Of a stretch of 64,000 nt of DNA, positions 1-8,074 are shown in pieces. Origin of the DNA: Nocardiopsis coralli (GTDB taxonomy: Bacteria > Actinomycetota > Actinomycetes > Streptosporangiales > Streptosporangiaceae); contig NZ_JADBGI010000003.1 of NCBI RefSeq assembly GCF_014892575.1, forward strand, positions 149,915 to 213,914, read 5' to 3'. The notes under the pieces are model-generated. The model was not told the DNA's origin. It did no database searches and saw only the letters and a list, made by a program, of their open reading frames with translations. The position numbers and the translations under genes were made by a program. Every line of letters starts with the position of its first letter. Positions within the stretch are counted from its first letter, which is position 1.

Positions 1-603
1 GTTCTTCTCCGCCCGGTTGGGGTTGTAGGTCAGCCCCAGGGCGTGGGCGGTGCGGTCCAGGGTCTGCACCGAGGTGGCCGGCCGCACCCGCTTGAGGTTG
101 GCCAACCCGTGGTCGAGCTTGGCCCGGTACAGCTCCTCATCCGGGTTCTCACCCACATCGCGGTTTTCGACCTGGCGCTTGACCCCCGAAGCGATCGAGG
201 CCGCCTCGCCCACGGTCAGAGCGCCGTCCCCGATCGCGGAGGCGGTCTCGGGCAGGCTCTCGTTGTGCAGGCTCTGCGCCAATTCCATCAACCGCTTCGC
301 CTCGTTGGAGCCAATCCCCCAGGCGTGGGTCAGGTAGGCCTTCAACGACTTCTGCCCACCCGCCTCCAGCAATTCGCCCGAGGCCTCCATCTGCGCGAGC
401 GGGACCAGCATCGCGAAAGTGAGCTGGTCCATCTGCTCGCGCACGGCCTTGATGCGCTCCAGCGCCGTTTCGGCGGCGCCGAAAGGCACGCCACCGGCCA
501 AAGTCGCGATGAAGGTCTGCACCGCTGCCACCAGCGCGGCCACGGCCGGATCCGGGGCGGTGCCCGGGCCCGTGTTCGCGTGGTCAGCGGTGTTGTTCTC
601 CAT
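1..603 (-). CDS. DUF222/HNH endonuclease-type protein, N-terminal part (cut by window edge)
   Basis: The reverse strand reads without a stop from an ATG at 603-601 to the window edge, giving about 201 residues. The translation (MENNTADHANTGPG..., then alanine-rich helices with AETALERIKAVREQMDQL and AKLDHGLANLKRV) has the look of the DUF222 domain that precedes a C-terminal HNH nuclease domain in a large multi-copy actinobacterial family. These proteins are usually 400-550 residues, so the HNH part should lie beyond position 1. The biological role of the family is poorly known; many copies sit near mobile or repeated DNA. The family call rests on sequence pattern alone, and the nuclease domain itself is not visible here. 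Confidence 0.8.
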   Translation of the reverse strand, partial: MENNTADHANTGPGTAPDPAVAALVAAVQTFIATLAGGVPFGAAETALERIKAVREQMDQLTFAMLVPLAQMEASGELLEAGGQKSLKAYLTHAWGIGSNEAKRLMELAQSLHNESLPETASAIGDGALTVGEAASIASGVKRQVENRDVGENPDEELYRAKLDHGLANLKRVRPATSVQTLDRTAHALGLTYNPNRAEKN

Positions 604-1603
604 GATTCAACAATACGCACCAGGCCCAGAAATGGGTAGTCACCCAAAGGGAACAGAACCCTTACCCATTACGGTCGTCCGACCACCGTTCACCCCCATT
701 TACGGGCACCCCTATTCACTCACAAAATAGTCCTGTGGATAACTCCACGAGCACCCTTTTCTCGGATATCCTGGAGCGGGGGAAGGAGCGCTTGAAAACC
801 CGGACGGCCCTCGGAGGACCTCCAACCCGGCCACCGCACACGTGTTACCCCTGACACTCAATGCTCGGCCGGGAGCGCGCGGGGCCGGGAGGACACCCGC
901 ACACGTGTCACCCCTGACACTCAATGCCCTGCCGGGAGTGCGCGGGGCCCAGGAGGCCACCCGCACACCCGCCACTCCCCGACACTCAATGCTTCGCTGG
1001 GAGTGCGCGGGGCCTGCCTGTGCCGTTGCCGTTGCCGTTGCTTGTGCCGTCGCAGGAGCGAGCCACCGCCCCCACACCTGAACCGTTGGTCGCAATGAAA
1101 CACCCAAGGGGGATAGCAGTGACCACCGTTCTTTTGGCTGCTGGCGGGGGCCTCGGGGGTGAGGGTGGTTCCTCGATGCGGGTCGGGTCAGCCCGGCGAA
1201 CAGGGCCGGAACGCACACCCCGAGGCGCCGCGACCAACCACGCAGCACGCCGACGCATCCGCGCCAAGTTCAGGGATCGGGGGTGGCGCCGATGAGGGTT
1301 GCGTGAGGGCCCGGCCGGGCTACGATCCCGACCCCGACGAACCACCACCCCCGAGGCAACACCACAGAACACCCCACCCCTACAACACCCGCCATCGCTC
1401 CACATGGTGTCTTCCGGATCCGAACGCCTTCCGGATCGGAGCAGGGATTCCGAGCCCCTCCCGCTCCCCACGCCCCGCTCTCACCCCCCGCTCTCCCCGC
1501 CGGAGCGTAGAGACCGACACGGCGCTGTAAGGTCCGCTTCGACAGCACCTCACCCCGACCCTCCGCCCGATTCGCCTCCCGGCCACGGACACGGAACACG
1601 CTG
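604..1603. other. 1-kb non-coding gap between divergent genes
   Basis: I find no convincing gene here. Reading frames are open on both strands only because of high GC, and none starts behind a good ribosome binding site or resembles a protein family. The stretch holds a tandem repeat (listed separately), a short CCGTTG microsatellite (three units, about 1022-1041), and presumably the promoters of the DUF222 gene and of the phosphodiesterase gene. A TATCCT hexamer at about 766-771 could be a -10 box, but there is no clear -35 partner. Confidence 0.6.
837..1015. repeat. Three tandem degenerate repeats, period about 63-65 bp
   Basis: The core GACACTCAATG occurs at 853-863, 916-926 and 981-991, each followed about 10 bp later by GGGAG(T/C)GCGCGGGGCC and preceded by CACCCGCACAC or a variant. 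In copies 2 and 3 CACTC and GAGTG can pair around a short loop, so each unit may form a hairpin. The units are not spaced like CRISPR and contain no unique spacers. Function unknown. Confidence 0.75.
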
Positions 1604-1609
1604 GTGTGT

Positions 1610-2680
1610 ATGGTCAAGCTCCCCTTCCGCGTCGCTACCCTCACCGCGGCGCTCACCTTTCCCCTCGCCGCCCTCCACGCCCCCACCCATGCGGACACGG
1701 GCCCCGACGAGGACCGCGACTTCGACCTCCAGGCCCACCGCGGCGGCATGGGGCTCGTCGTCGAGAGCACGCTCCCGGCGTTCGAGAACGCGCTCCAGCT
1801 GGGCGTCAGCACCCTCGAACTCGACATCCAGATCACCCGGGACGGCGAGGCGGTCGTCACCCACGACCGCCAGGTCGGCGACCACAACTGCCAGGACACC
1901 GGACCCGCGTTCCCCGGCGACCCGCAGTACCCGTACGTCGGCTCCTACATCAAGGACCTCGACCTGGAACAGGTGCGCACCCTGGACTGCGGCTCCCTGC
2001 AGCACCCCGACTTCCCCGAACAGCAGGTCGTGCCGGGCGAGCCGATGGCGCTGCTCAGCGAGGCCTTCGACCTGGTCCACCGGTACGGCGCCCACGACGT
2101 CGCCCTGAACATCGAGACCAAGGTCGAGGCGGGCGCCCCGGAGGAGACCGCACCGAGGGAAGAGTTCGTCGACGTCCTGCTCGAGGAGATCGACCGGGCG
2201 CACATACTCCCCCAGGTCACGGTCCAGAGCTTCGACTGGGGCTCGCTGATGCTCGTGCGCGAACGTGAGCCGCGCCTGCCGATCGTGGCGCTGGACAACC
2301 ACGAGTTCCTGGAGATCGGCGAACCCGGCGCCTCACCGTGGCTGGGCGGGATCGACATCGACGACTTCGACGGAGACCCGGTGCTCGCGGTCGACTCGTT
2401 CGGCGCCGACGCCTTCTCCCCGGTGCACGGTTTCCCGCAGGACGGTGAGGTCGGGGACCCCGACTACGAGCCCTACGTCACCGAGGACATGGTGGACCGG
2501 GCGCACGACCTTGGCATCGGCGTGATCCCGTGGACGGTCGACGACACCGTGACGATGCAGTCCCTCATCGACACGGGCATCGACGGGCTGATCACCGACC
2601 GCCCGGACCGGCTGCGGGAGGTCATGGCCGACAACGGGTTCCGGCTCCCCGAGCGCTACCCGGAGCCCGGAACCGGCTGA
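1610..2680 (+). CDS. Secreted glycerophosphodiester phosphodiesterase
   Basis: This 356-residue protein should hydrolyse glycerophosphodiesters (deacylated phospholipids, or teichoic acid backbones) to glycerol 3-phosphate and an alcohol outside the cytoplasmic membrane. A signal peptide is evident: a basic start, a hydrophobic stretch at about residues 8-23 and a likely cut after THA. The GDPD TIM-barrel signature follows: AHRGG at about 42-46, E52, the pair E70/D72, KDG-like RDGE, and H85 in VVTHD. The distal DGLITDRPDRL is the usual C-terminal GDPD motif. I chose ATG at 1610; a GTG two codons earlier (1604) is also possible and neither has a clear Shine-Dalgarno. It stands alone and ends against a terminator shared with the convergent flavoprotein gene. 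Confidence 0.9.
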   Translation: MVKLPFRVATLTAALTFPLAALHAPTHADTGPDEDRDFDLQAHRGGMGLVVESTLPAFENALQLGVSTLELDIQITRDGEAVVTHDRQVGDHNCQDTGPAFPGDPQYPYVGSYIKDLDLEQVRTLDCGSLQHPDFPEQQVVPGEPMALLSEAFDLVHRYGAHDVALNIETKVEAGAPEETAPREEFVDVLLEEIDRAHILPQVTVQSFDWGSLMLVREREPRLPIVALDNHEFLEIGEPGASPWLGGIDIDDFDGDPVLAVDSFGADAFSPVHGFPQDGEVGDPDYEPYVTEDMVDRAHDLGIGVIPWTVDDTVTMQSLIDTGIDGLITDRPDRLREVMADNGFRLPERYPEPGTG

Positions 2681-2685
2681 GCCCC

Positions 2686-2710
2686 GGGGCCGGCTCGTGC
2701 GTCCGGCCCC
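2686..2710. terminator. Hairpin between convergent genes
   Basis: GGGGCCGG at 2686-2693 pairs perfectly with CCGGCCCC at 2703-2710 around a 9-nt loop. It sits between the stop codons of the phosphodiesterase and the convergent flavoprotein gene, so it can serve both directions. No U-tract follows, as is common in actinomycetes. Confidence 0.6.
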
Positions 2711-2722
2711 TGGGCCCTGGGC

Positions 2723-4432
2723 TCACACCGTGGCCGAGCGGTCGCGGGCGGCGCGCGCGGCGAGGTCGCGCCCGACCTGGTAGCCGAAGACCATGGCCGG
2801 ACCGATGTTGGCGCCGTAACCCGGGTACCCGCCGCCGAACACGCTCACCGCGGCGGTCCCCACGGCGTACAGCCCTTTGACCGGTGTGCCGTCGGCGGTG
2901 AGCACCTCGCTGTCGGTGTTGACGGACAGCCCCGCGTAGGTGCCCAGGTCACCCATCTGGATCCGCACGGCGTAGAAGGGGCCGCGCTCGAGCGGGGCGA
3001 GGTTCGGGTTGGGCCGATGTTCCATGTCGCCCTTGAAGTGGTGGAACCAGTTGGATCCGCGGTCGAACCGGGTGTCCACACCCTTCTCCGCGTCGGCGTT
3101 GAACTCGTCGAGGGTCGCGCGCAGGGCCTCCGCGGGCACCCCGATGCGGGCGGCCAGGTCCTCGGGGGTGCGGCCGCGCACGAGGAAACCGATGCGCCGG
3201 TAGTACCAGGTCGGCAGCGGCCACGGCTTCGCGTAACCGATCCCGTACCGGCGCACGGCGCGGCTGTCGGCGATGATCCACCCGAAGGTGTCCTTCTCGC
3301 CCCGGTTGTCCTCCAGCATCTCGACGCCGAAGTCGTGGTAGGAGTACGACTCGTTCGCGAAGCGCCGTCCGTGCCGGTTGACGGCGAGCAGACCCGGGAG
3401 CCCGAAGGCGCGCAGGTGCGGGAAGACCCGGTCCTGGCCGCGCAGGTTCCGCCACACGGTGACCGGCCCCCAGGCGGCGGGCTGGTGCGGCCGCGTGTCG
3501 AGGACCCCGCCGTGGTCGCGGGCGAGCCGGTATCCGTCGCCCTGGTGTCCGACGGTCGGGGTGACGTGGTTGCCGCCGCCGCGGTCGTGCTCGAAGACCT
3601 GCGAGCGCAGTTCCGCGTCACCGGAGAACCCGCCCGCCGCGATGACGACCCCGTAGCGGGCGCGGACGGTTCCGGTGTGCTCGCCGGACAGTTCCACGCC
3701 GTCGGCGGTGCCCTCGCCGTTCTTCAGGATCCGGGTGACCCGGGTCCCCGTCCACATCGGGACGCCGAGGTCTCCGGCGGTGGCGATGAGCCGCGTCATG
3801 AGGGCGTTGCCGTTGGTGCGGGTGAACGCGCGCCGGCGCAGCAGCCCCTGGGCCCAGGTGCGCAGCATGATGCCGCCGACCTGGGCGAAGGCGCGCACGG
3901 AGGTGTTGACCTTGAGGAAGGTCGCGATCTCCTTGCCGATCTCCGGCATGTACCCGAACACCGTGTAGGTGTACAGGTAGGGCTGCACCCTCAGCCGGTC
4001 GCGGCCGAGCATGCGGCCGTCGGCCCGTTTGACGGTGAGGGCGCGGCCGGAGCGGCGGGCGCCGGGGGTGTCCATCTGGTAGTCGGGGGCGGTCTCCGGG
4101 TACTGGAACTCGATCCGGGTGTCCTTCTCGAAGAAGTCCAGCGCCTCGGGCACCAGGTCGAGGAAGGTGCGGACGGCCTCCGGGTCGTGCGAGTCGCCGG
4201 CCAGGGCGCGGATGTAGGTCTCGGCCTCCTCGCGGGTGTCACCCTCGGCCACGCCCTGCTTGTTGCCGGGGACCCACAGCCATCCGCCGGAGATCGCGGT
4301 GGTGCCGCCCAGGTGCTTCTCCTTGTCGACGACCAGGACGTCGAGCCCCTGCCTCTTGGCCTTGACCGCCGCGGAGATGCCCGCGGCCCCGGATCCGATG
4401 ACGACGACGTCGTAGGTGCTGCTGTCACTCAT
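2723..4432 (-). CDS. FAD-dependent oxidoreductase of the KstD/fumarate reductase flavoprotein family
   Basis: The 569-residue protein begins MSDSSTYDVVVIGSGAAG, a Rossmann dinucleotide-binding motif at residues 8-17, followed by the GGTTAISGG segment and ending with GGGYPGYGANIGPAMVFGY, all typical of FAD_binding_2 enzymes such as 3-ketosteroid delta-1-dehydrogenase. Such enzymes desaturate a C-C bond next to a carbonyl, or reduce an enone. The ATG at 4432 has GGGAG about 7 nt upstream; a longer frame from 4483 is open but lacks that signal. It follows the SDR gene by about 55 bp and is probably in the same IclR-controlled operon. The substrate cannot be told from sequence; a steroid or alicyclic ketone is a family-based guess. 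Confidence 0.85.
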   Translation of the reverse strand: MSDSSTYDVVVIGSGAAGISAAVKAKRQGLDVLVVDKEKHLGGTTAISGGWLWVPGNKQGVAEGDTREEAETYIRALAGDSHDPEAVRTFLDLVPEALDFFEKDTRIEFQYPETAPDYQMDTPGARRSGRALTVKRADGRMLGRDRLRVQPYLYTYTVFGYMPEIGKEIATFLKVNTSVRAFAQVGGIMLRTWAQGLLRRRAFTRTNGNALMTRLIATAGDLGVPMWTGTRVTRILKNGEGTADGVELSGEHTGTVRARYGVVIAAGGFSGDAELRSQVFEHDRGGGNHVTPTVGHQGDGYRLARDHGGVLDTRPHQPAAWGPVTVWRNLRGQDRVFPHLRAFGLPGLLAVNRHGRRFANESYSYHDFGVEMLEDNRGEKDTFGWIIADSRAVRRYGIGYAKPWPLPTWYYRRIGFLVRGRTPEDLAARIGVPAEALRATLDEFNADAEKGVDTRFDRGSNWFHHFKGDMEHRPNPNLAPLERGPFYAVRIQMGDLGTYAGLSVNTDSEVLTADGTPVKGLYAVGTAAVSVFGGGYPGYGANIGPAMVFGYQVGRDLAARAARDRSATV

Positions 4433-4487
4433 GTGTGCTCCCAACTGGGTGCGTTCGCAGGTCAGGTGCGGTGTATCCGCCATCGGC

Positions 4488-5291
4488 TCAGTGCGCGGTG
4501 TAGCCGCCGTCGACCACCAGCTCGGTGCCGGTGGTGAAGGAGGACTCGTCCGAGGCCAGGTACAGGACGGCGTGGGCGATCTCGTCGGGTTCGCCCTGCC
4601 TGGCGAGCGGGTTTCCGGACACGAGCTGCCGGTAGTACTCCTGCGGCCCGAGCGGGCTGCGTTCGGCGGCGGAGCGGCTCATCGCGGTGCGCATGGAACC
4701 GGGGTGGACCGAGTTCACCCTGATCCCGTGCGGTCCGTAGACGTTGGCGTCGGACTTGCTCATGAGCCGCACCGCGCCCTTGGTGGCGTGGTACAGCGGC
4801 ACGTTCGCCCCGCCGGTGAGGCCGTGGATCGAGGAGAAGTTGACGATGCTGCCGCGGCCGAGCGCGATCATGTGCGGAACGGTGTACTTGGTGGCCAGCC
4901 AGGTTCCCTTGACGTTGACGCCGAAGAGCGCGTCGAACTCGTCCTCGGTGGCCTCGTGGGCGGGGGCGGGCCGGCCGATGATGCCGGCGGCGTTGACGAG
5001 CACGTCGGGTGCGCCGTGGTGTGCGACGACGCGGGCGACGGTGCTCTCGACGTCGGCCGCGTCGGTCAGGTCCACGGTCCAGTCGCTGACCGCGGCACGG
5101 CCCCACGGCCTGTGCGGTGCGACGCGGTCGAGGTTGGCGACGGCGGCCCCGTGGTCGGCGAGCATGCGGACCACGGCGGCCCCGAGGTCGCCGCTGCCGC
5201 CGGTGACCAGGGCGGTCTTGCCGGCGACGCGTCCGTTCCCGGGGGCAGGGGGCACGGTCGGTGCTTCGGTGCTGGAGGGTGGTGCGTTCAT
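4488..5291 (-). CDS. Short-chain dehydrogenase/reductase (SDR)
   Basis: The 267-residue protein is a classical SDR: nucleotide-binding TGGSGDLG at about residues 29-36, NAAG, the serine region NFSSIHG, and the catalytic YHATK. It would interconvert an alcohol and a ketone with NAD(P)H. The ATG at 5291 (MNAPPSSTEAP) begins the homologous part; the frame is open further upstream over the IclR gene but that is GC-driven. It is transcribed toward the flavoprotein gene, and a candidate operator lies 44-59 bp upstream. A hydroxysteroid or alicyclic alcohol dehydrogenase acting just before the flavoprotein is a reasonable inference, not a demonstrated one. Confidence 0.85.
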   Translation of the reverse strand: MNAPPSSTEAPTVPPAPGNGRVAGKTALVTGGSGDLGAAVVRMLADHGAAVANLDRVAPHRPWGRAAVSDWTVDLTDAADVESTVARVVAHHGAPDVLVNAAGIIGRPAPAHEATEDEFDALFGVNVKGTWLATKYTVPHMIALGRGSIVNFSSIHGLTGGANVPLYHATKGAVRLMSKSDANVYGPHGIRVNSVHPGSMRTAMSRSAAERSPLGPQEYYRQLVSGNPLARQGEPDEIAHAVLYLASDESSFTTGTELVVDGGYTAH

Positions 5292-5334
5292 GGGCCTCAG
5301 CCTGCGAGCCGCCGGGGCCGAGCCACCAGAACGC

Positions 5335-5350
5335 TTCCATTCAATGGGAA
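5335..5350. promoter_or_regulatory. Imperfect palindrome upstream of the SDR gene (possible IclR operator)
   Basis: TTCCATTCAATGGGAA is a near-palindrome (TTCCATT facing AATGG-AA with one extra G). It overlaps the stop codon of the IclR gene and lies 44-59 bp before the SDR start, where an operator would be expected. The half-site TTCCATT recurs in the IclR/MFS intergenic region at 6225. Confidence 0.35.
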
Positions 5351-6144
5351 GGTTTTGCGCCCCGGGTGCGGATCGTGTTGCCGCCCGGGACCCGCGCCCC
5401 CATGGCGCGGGAGACGCCGCGGGAGGCGGCGACCAGGGCGGGTGCGTGCATGTGCGGGCTGCCGCGGCCGTCGGCGGGGACGACCACGGACAGGGCGGCG
5501 ACCACCCGGTTGTCCCGGTCGCGCACGGGTGCGGCGAGGCCGACCGCACCGAGGGTGATCATCTGGGGAGCGATCACGTACCCGTCGGCACGCACGGCGG
5601 CGAGCCGGCGCCGGAGCTGTCCGGGGTCGGTGACGGTGTGTGCGGTGTAGCGGCGCAGCGGTTGTTGCAGGACCTCCTCCTGGAACTCGGGTGAGCTGTG
5701 CGCGAGGAGCACCAGCCCGCTGGAGGTGGCGTGGATCGGCAGGCGTCCTGCGATCTCGGCGACGTTGCGTCCCGCGCCGCGGTCGGAGAGGCGTTCGAGG
5801 TAGAGCACGTCGGTGCCTTCGAGGACACCGATCTGGGTGTGTTCGCGCACGACCGCCTGGAGGTCCTCCATGTAGGGCAGGGCGGTGCGGCTGAGGTCGC
5901 GGGCGGGTGAGGAGCGCGAGGCGGTCTCCCACAGCTGGTAGCCGATGCGCACACGTTTGTCGGACTCGCGTTCCAGGGCTCCGAGGTCGACGAGTTCGCC
6001 GACGAGGCGGTGTGCGGTGGCGATCGGGAGATCGGCCCGGCGGGCGATCTCGGAGACGGAGAGGGTGGTGGGGGTGGTGTTGAAGGTGCGGAGGATTCTC
6101 ATGGTGCGGGTGAGCACGGATTCCCCCGAGGTCGACCTGGCCAT
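5341..6144 (-). CDS. IclR-family transcriptional regulator
   Basis: The 267-residue protein has an N-terminal winged helix (VLTRTMRILRTF...LSVSEIARRADLPIATAHRLVGEL, about residues 8-55) and the C-terminal IclR effector-binding domain (VLYLERLSD..., GRLPIHATSSGLVLLA, GAVGLAAPVRDRDNRVVAALSVVVP). IclR proteins sense small aromatic or aliphatic acids and commonly control adjacent catabolic operons. It sits between the SDR/flavoprotein pair (same strand, downstream) and the divergent MFS permease, so it probably controls both. The start is the ATG at 6144; the frame is open far upstream across the permease gene, but that is an antisense shadow. Confidence 0.9.
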   Translation of the reverse strand: MARSTSGESVLTRTMRILRTFNTTPTTLSVSEIARRADLPIATAHRLVGELVDLGALERESDKRVRIGYQLWETASRSSPARDLSRTALPYMEDLQAVVREHTQIGVLEGTDVLYLERLSDRGAGRNVAEIAGRLPIHATSSGLVLLAHSSPEFQEEVLQQPLRRYTAHTVTDPGQLRRRLAAVRADGYVIAPQMITLGAVGLAAPVRDRDNRVVAALSVVVPADGRGSPHMHAPALVAASRGVSRAMGARVPGGNTIRTRGAKPSH

Positions 6145-6224
6145 GTCCGAACCTTCCCGGGCGCGGTGCGGTCGTTCGCATGACGCCCATGTGTCCTTGA
6201 TCTGAACATCGCTGCCGAGAAGTT

Positions 6225-6234
6225 TTCCATTGGG
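6225..6234. promoter_or_regulatory. TTCCATTGGG half-site between iclR-type gene and MFS gene
   Basis: The intergenic region between the divergent regulator (start 6144) and permease (start 6337) holds TTTTCCATTGGGC, which shares TTCCATT with the near-palindrome at 5335. It is a weak candidate for the second binding site of the IclR regulator. Confidence 0.25.
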
Positions 6235-6336
6235 CGGAGTGCGCGTATCGGCCGGGGTGTGACTCGGAACACGATCGTTGCGCCGGGGTCCGCACGGGAC
6301 GCGCCCCGACCTCGGCAGCGACCCCTCGGAGGAACC

Positions 6337-7998
6337 ATGGCCCTGGACGCCCGCTCGGATCCGGCGCCGCCACCGCGCCCCGAACGCACACCGCCCGGCA
6401 ACAACAACGGCAGGAAGGCCGCGGCGGCGGCGTTCCTCGGCAGCACGCTCGAGTACTACGACTTCTTCATCTACGGCACGGCCGCAGCGCTCGTGTTCCC
6501 GCTGCTCTTCTTCCCGCAGGGGGACCCGCTGGTCGGCACGATCTCGGCGCTCGCCACCTTCGGCGTGGCCTACGTGGCCCGCCCCCTCGGCGGGCTGCTC
6601 CTCGGCCACTTCGGCGACCGGGTCGGACGCAAGAAGGTCATGGTCTTCACCCTCCTGCTCATGGGTGTCTCCAGCACCGCGGTCGGGCTGCTGCCCACGT
6701 ACGCGCAGATCGGGGCGCTCGCGCCGGCGCTGCTCGTGCTGTGCCGACTGGGCCAGGGCATCTCCGCCGGCGGCGAGGTCGCCGGGGCCAGCACCCTCAC
6801 ACTCGAACACGCACCCGCCGGCCGCCGCGGGTTCTTCACCAGCTTCACCATGTCCGGGTGCATGGCCGGCATCGTGCTCGCGAACCTGGTCTTCATCCCG
6901 GTGGCCGCCCTGCCCGAGGAGCAGCTCCTGACCTGGGGATGGCGGGTCCCGTTCCTGGTCAGTGTGGTGATCTTCGTGCTCGCCCACCTGGTGCGCACCC
7001 GCCTGGACGAGCCCGAGCCGCTGGCCAAGGAGAAGGCCGAGCAGAACGAGGCCCGCCTCCCGGTCGCCGAGCTGCTGCGCACCCAGCCCGCGGACGTGCT
7101 GCGCATCGCCGGGGCGTCGCTGTTCGCGATGTTCCAGACGATCTTCATGGTCTTCGGGCTGAGCTACGCGACCTCCGACGCCGTGGGGATCCCCGAGTCC
7201 ACGATGCTGTGGGTGTCGGTGACGGCGAACCTGGTCGCGATCGGGTTCGTCCCGCTGGCCGCACGGATCTCGGATGCGGTGGGCCGCCGCCCGGTCTGGA
7301 TCGCCTCGGCGGCCGGGTCGTCGGTGCTGGCGTGGGCGTACTTCTGGGCGATCTCGACGGGCGACGTCCCACTGGTCTTCGCGGTGGGAATCCTGTTCGG
7401 CGGCGTGGCCTACTCGGGTGTGAACGGCCTGTGGCCCGCGTTCTTCTCCGAGACCTTCGCGACGCGGGTGCGCTACACGGGGTTCGCCGTCTCCAGCCAG
7501 GTCGGGTTCCTGCTCGCGGGGTTCGCCCCCGCCATCGGGTTCGCGATCATGGGCGAAGGAACCAACGGGTGGATCCCGGTCGCCGTCTTCTCCGCCGCGT
7601 GCGGCCTGGTCTCGGCGCTGGCTGTGCTCAGCGCCCGGGAGACCCACGACGTACCCCTGGACCGGCTCGGGCGGCCCCGGTCGGCGGACCGGGATGGCGG
7701 AACGGCGGTCTACGCGGTGCTGTACACCTACGCCCCCGACAGCTCCGCGGCACGCGACCTGCACCGCCCCGCGCACAAGCGCTACCTGGACGGCCTGGCG
7801 GCGGAGGGCGTGAACCTGTGCTCGGGACCCTTCGGACCGCAGGAGACACCCGGTGCCCTGTTGCTCCTGCGCGCCCGCTCGGCCGAGGAGGCGGTGGCCC
7901 GCACCGACGGCGATCCGTTCCGCACCGAAGGGCTGGTCTCGGAGGTCTCCGCGCGGGAGTGGACCCCCGTGCTGGGCCGTCTTGCCCGCCGCATGTGA
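6337..7998 (+). CDS. MFS metabolite:H+ symporter with C-terminal YCII-like domain
   Basis: The 553-residue protein has two parts. Residues about 25-440 are a 12-helix MFS permease of the metabolite:H+ symporter type (ShiA/ProP-like), with LEYYDFFIYGTAAAL in helix 1 and GHFGDRVGRKK in the first loop. Residues about 450-553 (VYAVLYTYAPDS..., HRPAHKRYLDGLAAEG, SGPFGPQETPGALLLL, DPFRTEGLV) look like a complete YCII domain, a ferredoxin-like fold found in small enzymes such as chloromuconolactone dehalogenase relatives. The ATG at 6337 has GGAGG 6-10 nt upstream. It is divergent from the IclR gene and likely imports the substrate of the neighbouring dehydrogenases. The fusion is unusual and could couple import to a cytoplasmic step or sensing. 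Confidence 0.88.
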   Translation: MALDARSDPAPPPRPERTPPGNNNGRKAAAAAFLGSTLEYYDFFIYGTAAALVFPLLFFPQGDPLVGTISALATFGVAYVARPLGGLLLGHFGDRVGRKKVMVFTLLLMGVSSTAVGLLPTYAQIGALAPALLVLCRLGQGISAGGEVAGASTLTLEHAPAGRRGFFTSFTMSGCMAGIVLANLVFIPVAALPEEQLLTWGWRVPFLVSVVIFVLAHLVRTRLDEPEPLAKEKAEQNEARLPVAELLRTQPADVLRIAGASLFAMFQTIFMVFGLSYATSDAVGIPESTMLWVSVTANLVAIGFVPLAARISDAVGRRPVWIASAAGSSVLAWAYFWAISTGDVPLVFAVGILFGGVAYSGVNGLWPAFFSETFATRVRYTGFAVSSQVGFLLAGFAPAIGFAIMGEGTNGWIPVAVFSAACGLVSALAVLSARETHDVPLDRLGRPRSADRDGGTAVYAVLYTYAPDSSAARDLHRPAHKRYLDGLAAEGVNLCSGPFGPQETPGALLLLRARSAEEAVARTDGDPFRTEGLVSEVSAREWTPVLGRLARRM

Positions 7999-8027
7999 GC
8001 GCCCGGGCACACCGGGCGCAGCAGAGA

Positions 8028-8061
8028 CCCGGCGGGCGGCCGTGACGGCCGGCCCGCCGGG
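8028..8061. terminator. Hairpin between convergent genes
   Basis: CCCGGCGGGC at 8028-8037 pairs perfectly with GCCCGCCGGG at 8052-8061, with GGCC/GGCC able to extend it inside the loop. It lies between the stop codons of the MFS gene and the convergent lipase gene. Confidence 0.65.
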
Positions 8062-8074
8062 CCCGGGTACGGGG

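Noticed and set aside
842..1295. Short overlapping frames in the 604-1603 gap
   Set aside because: They run through the tandem repeats, lack ribosome binding sites and give Arg/Pro/Ala-rich translations on every frame.
3017..4537. Long + strand open frame (506 codons) over the flavoprotein gene
   Set aside because: Antisense shadow of a gene with clear family motifs; its translation is low-complexity and has no recognisable domain.
5341..8010. 889-codon reverse frame covering the IclR gene and the MFS gene
   Set aside because: Only the last 267 codons are the IclR regulator; the rest is the antisense of the MFS-YCII gene and lacks a start signal.
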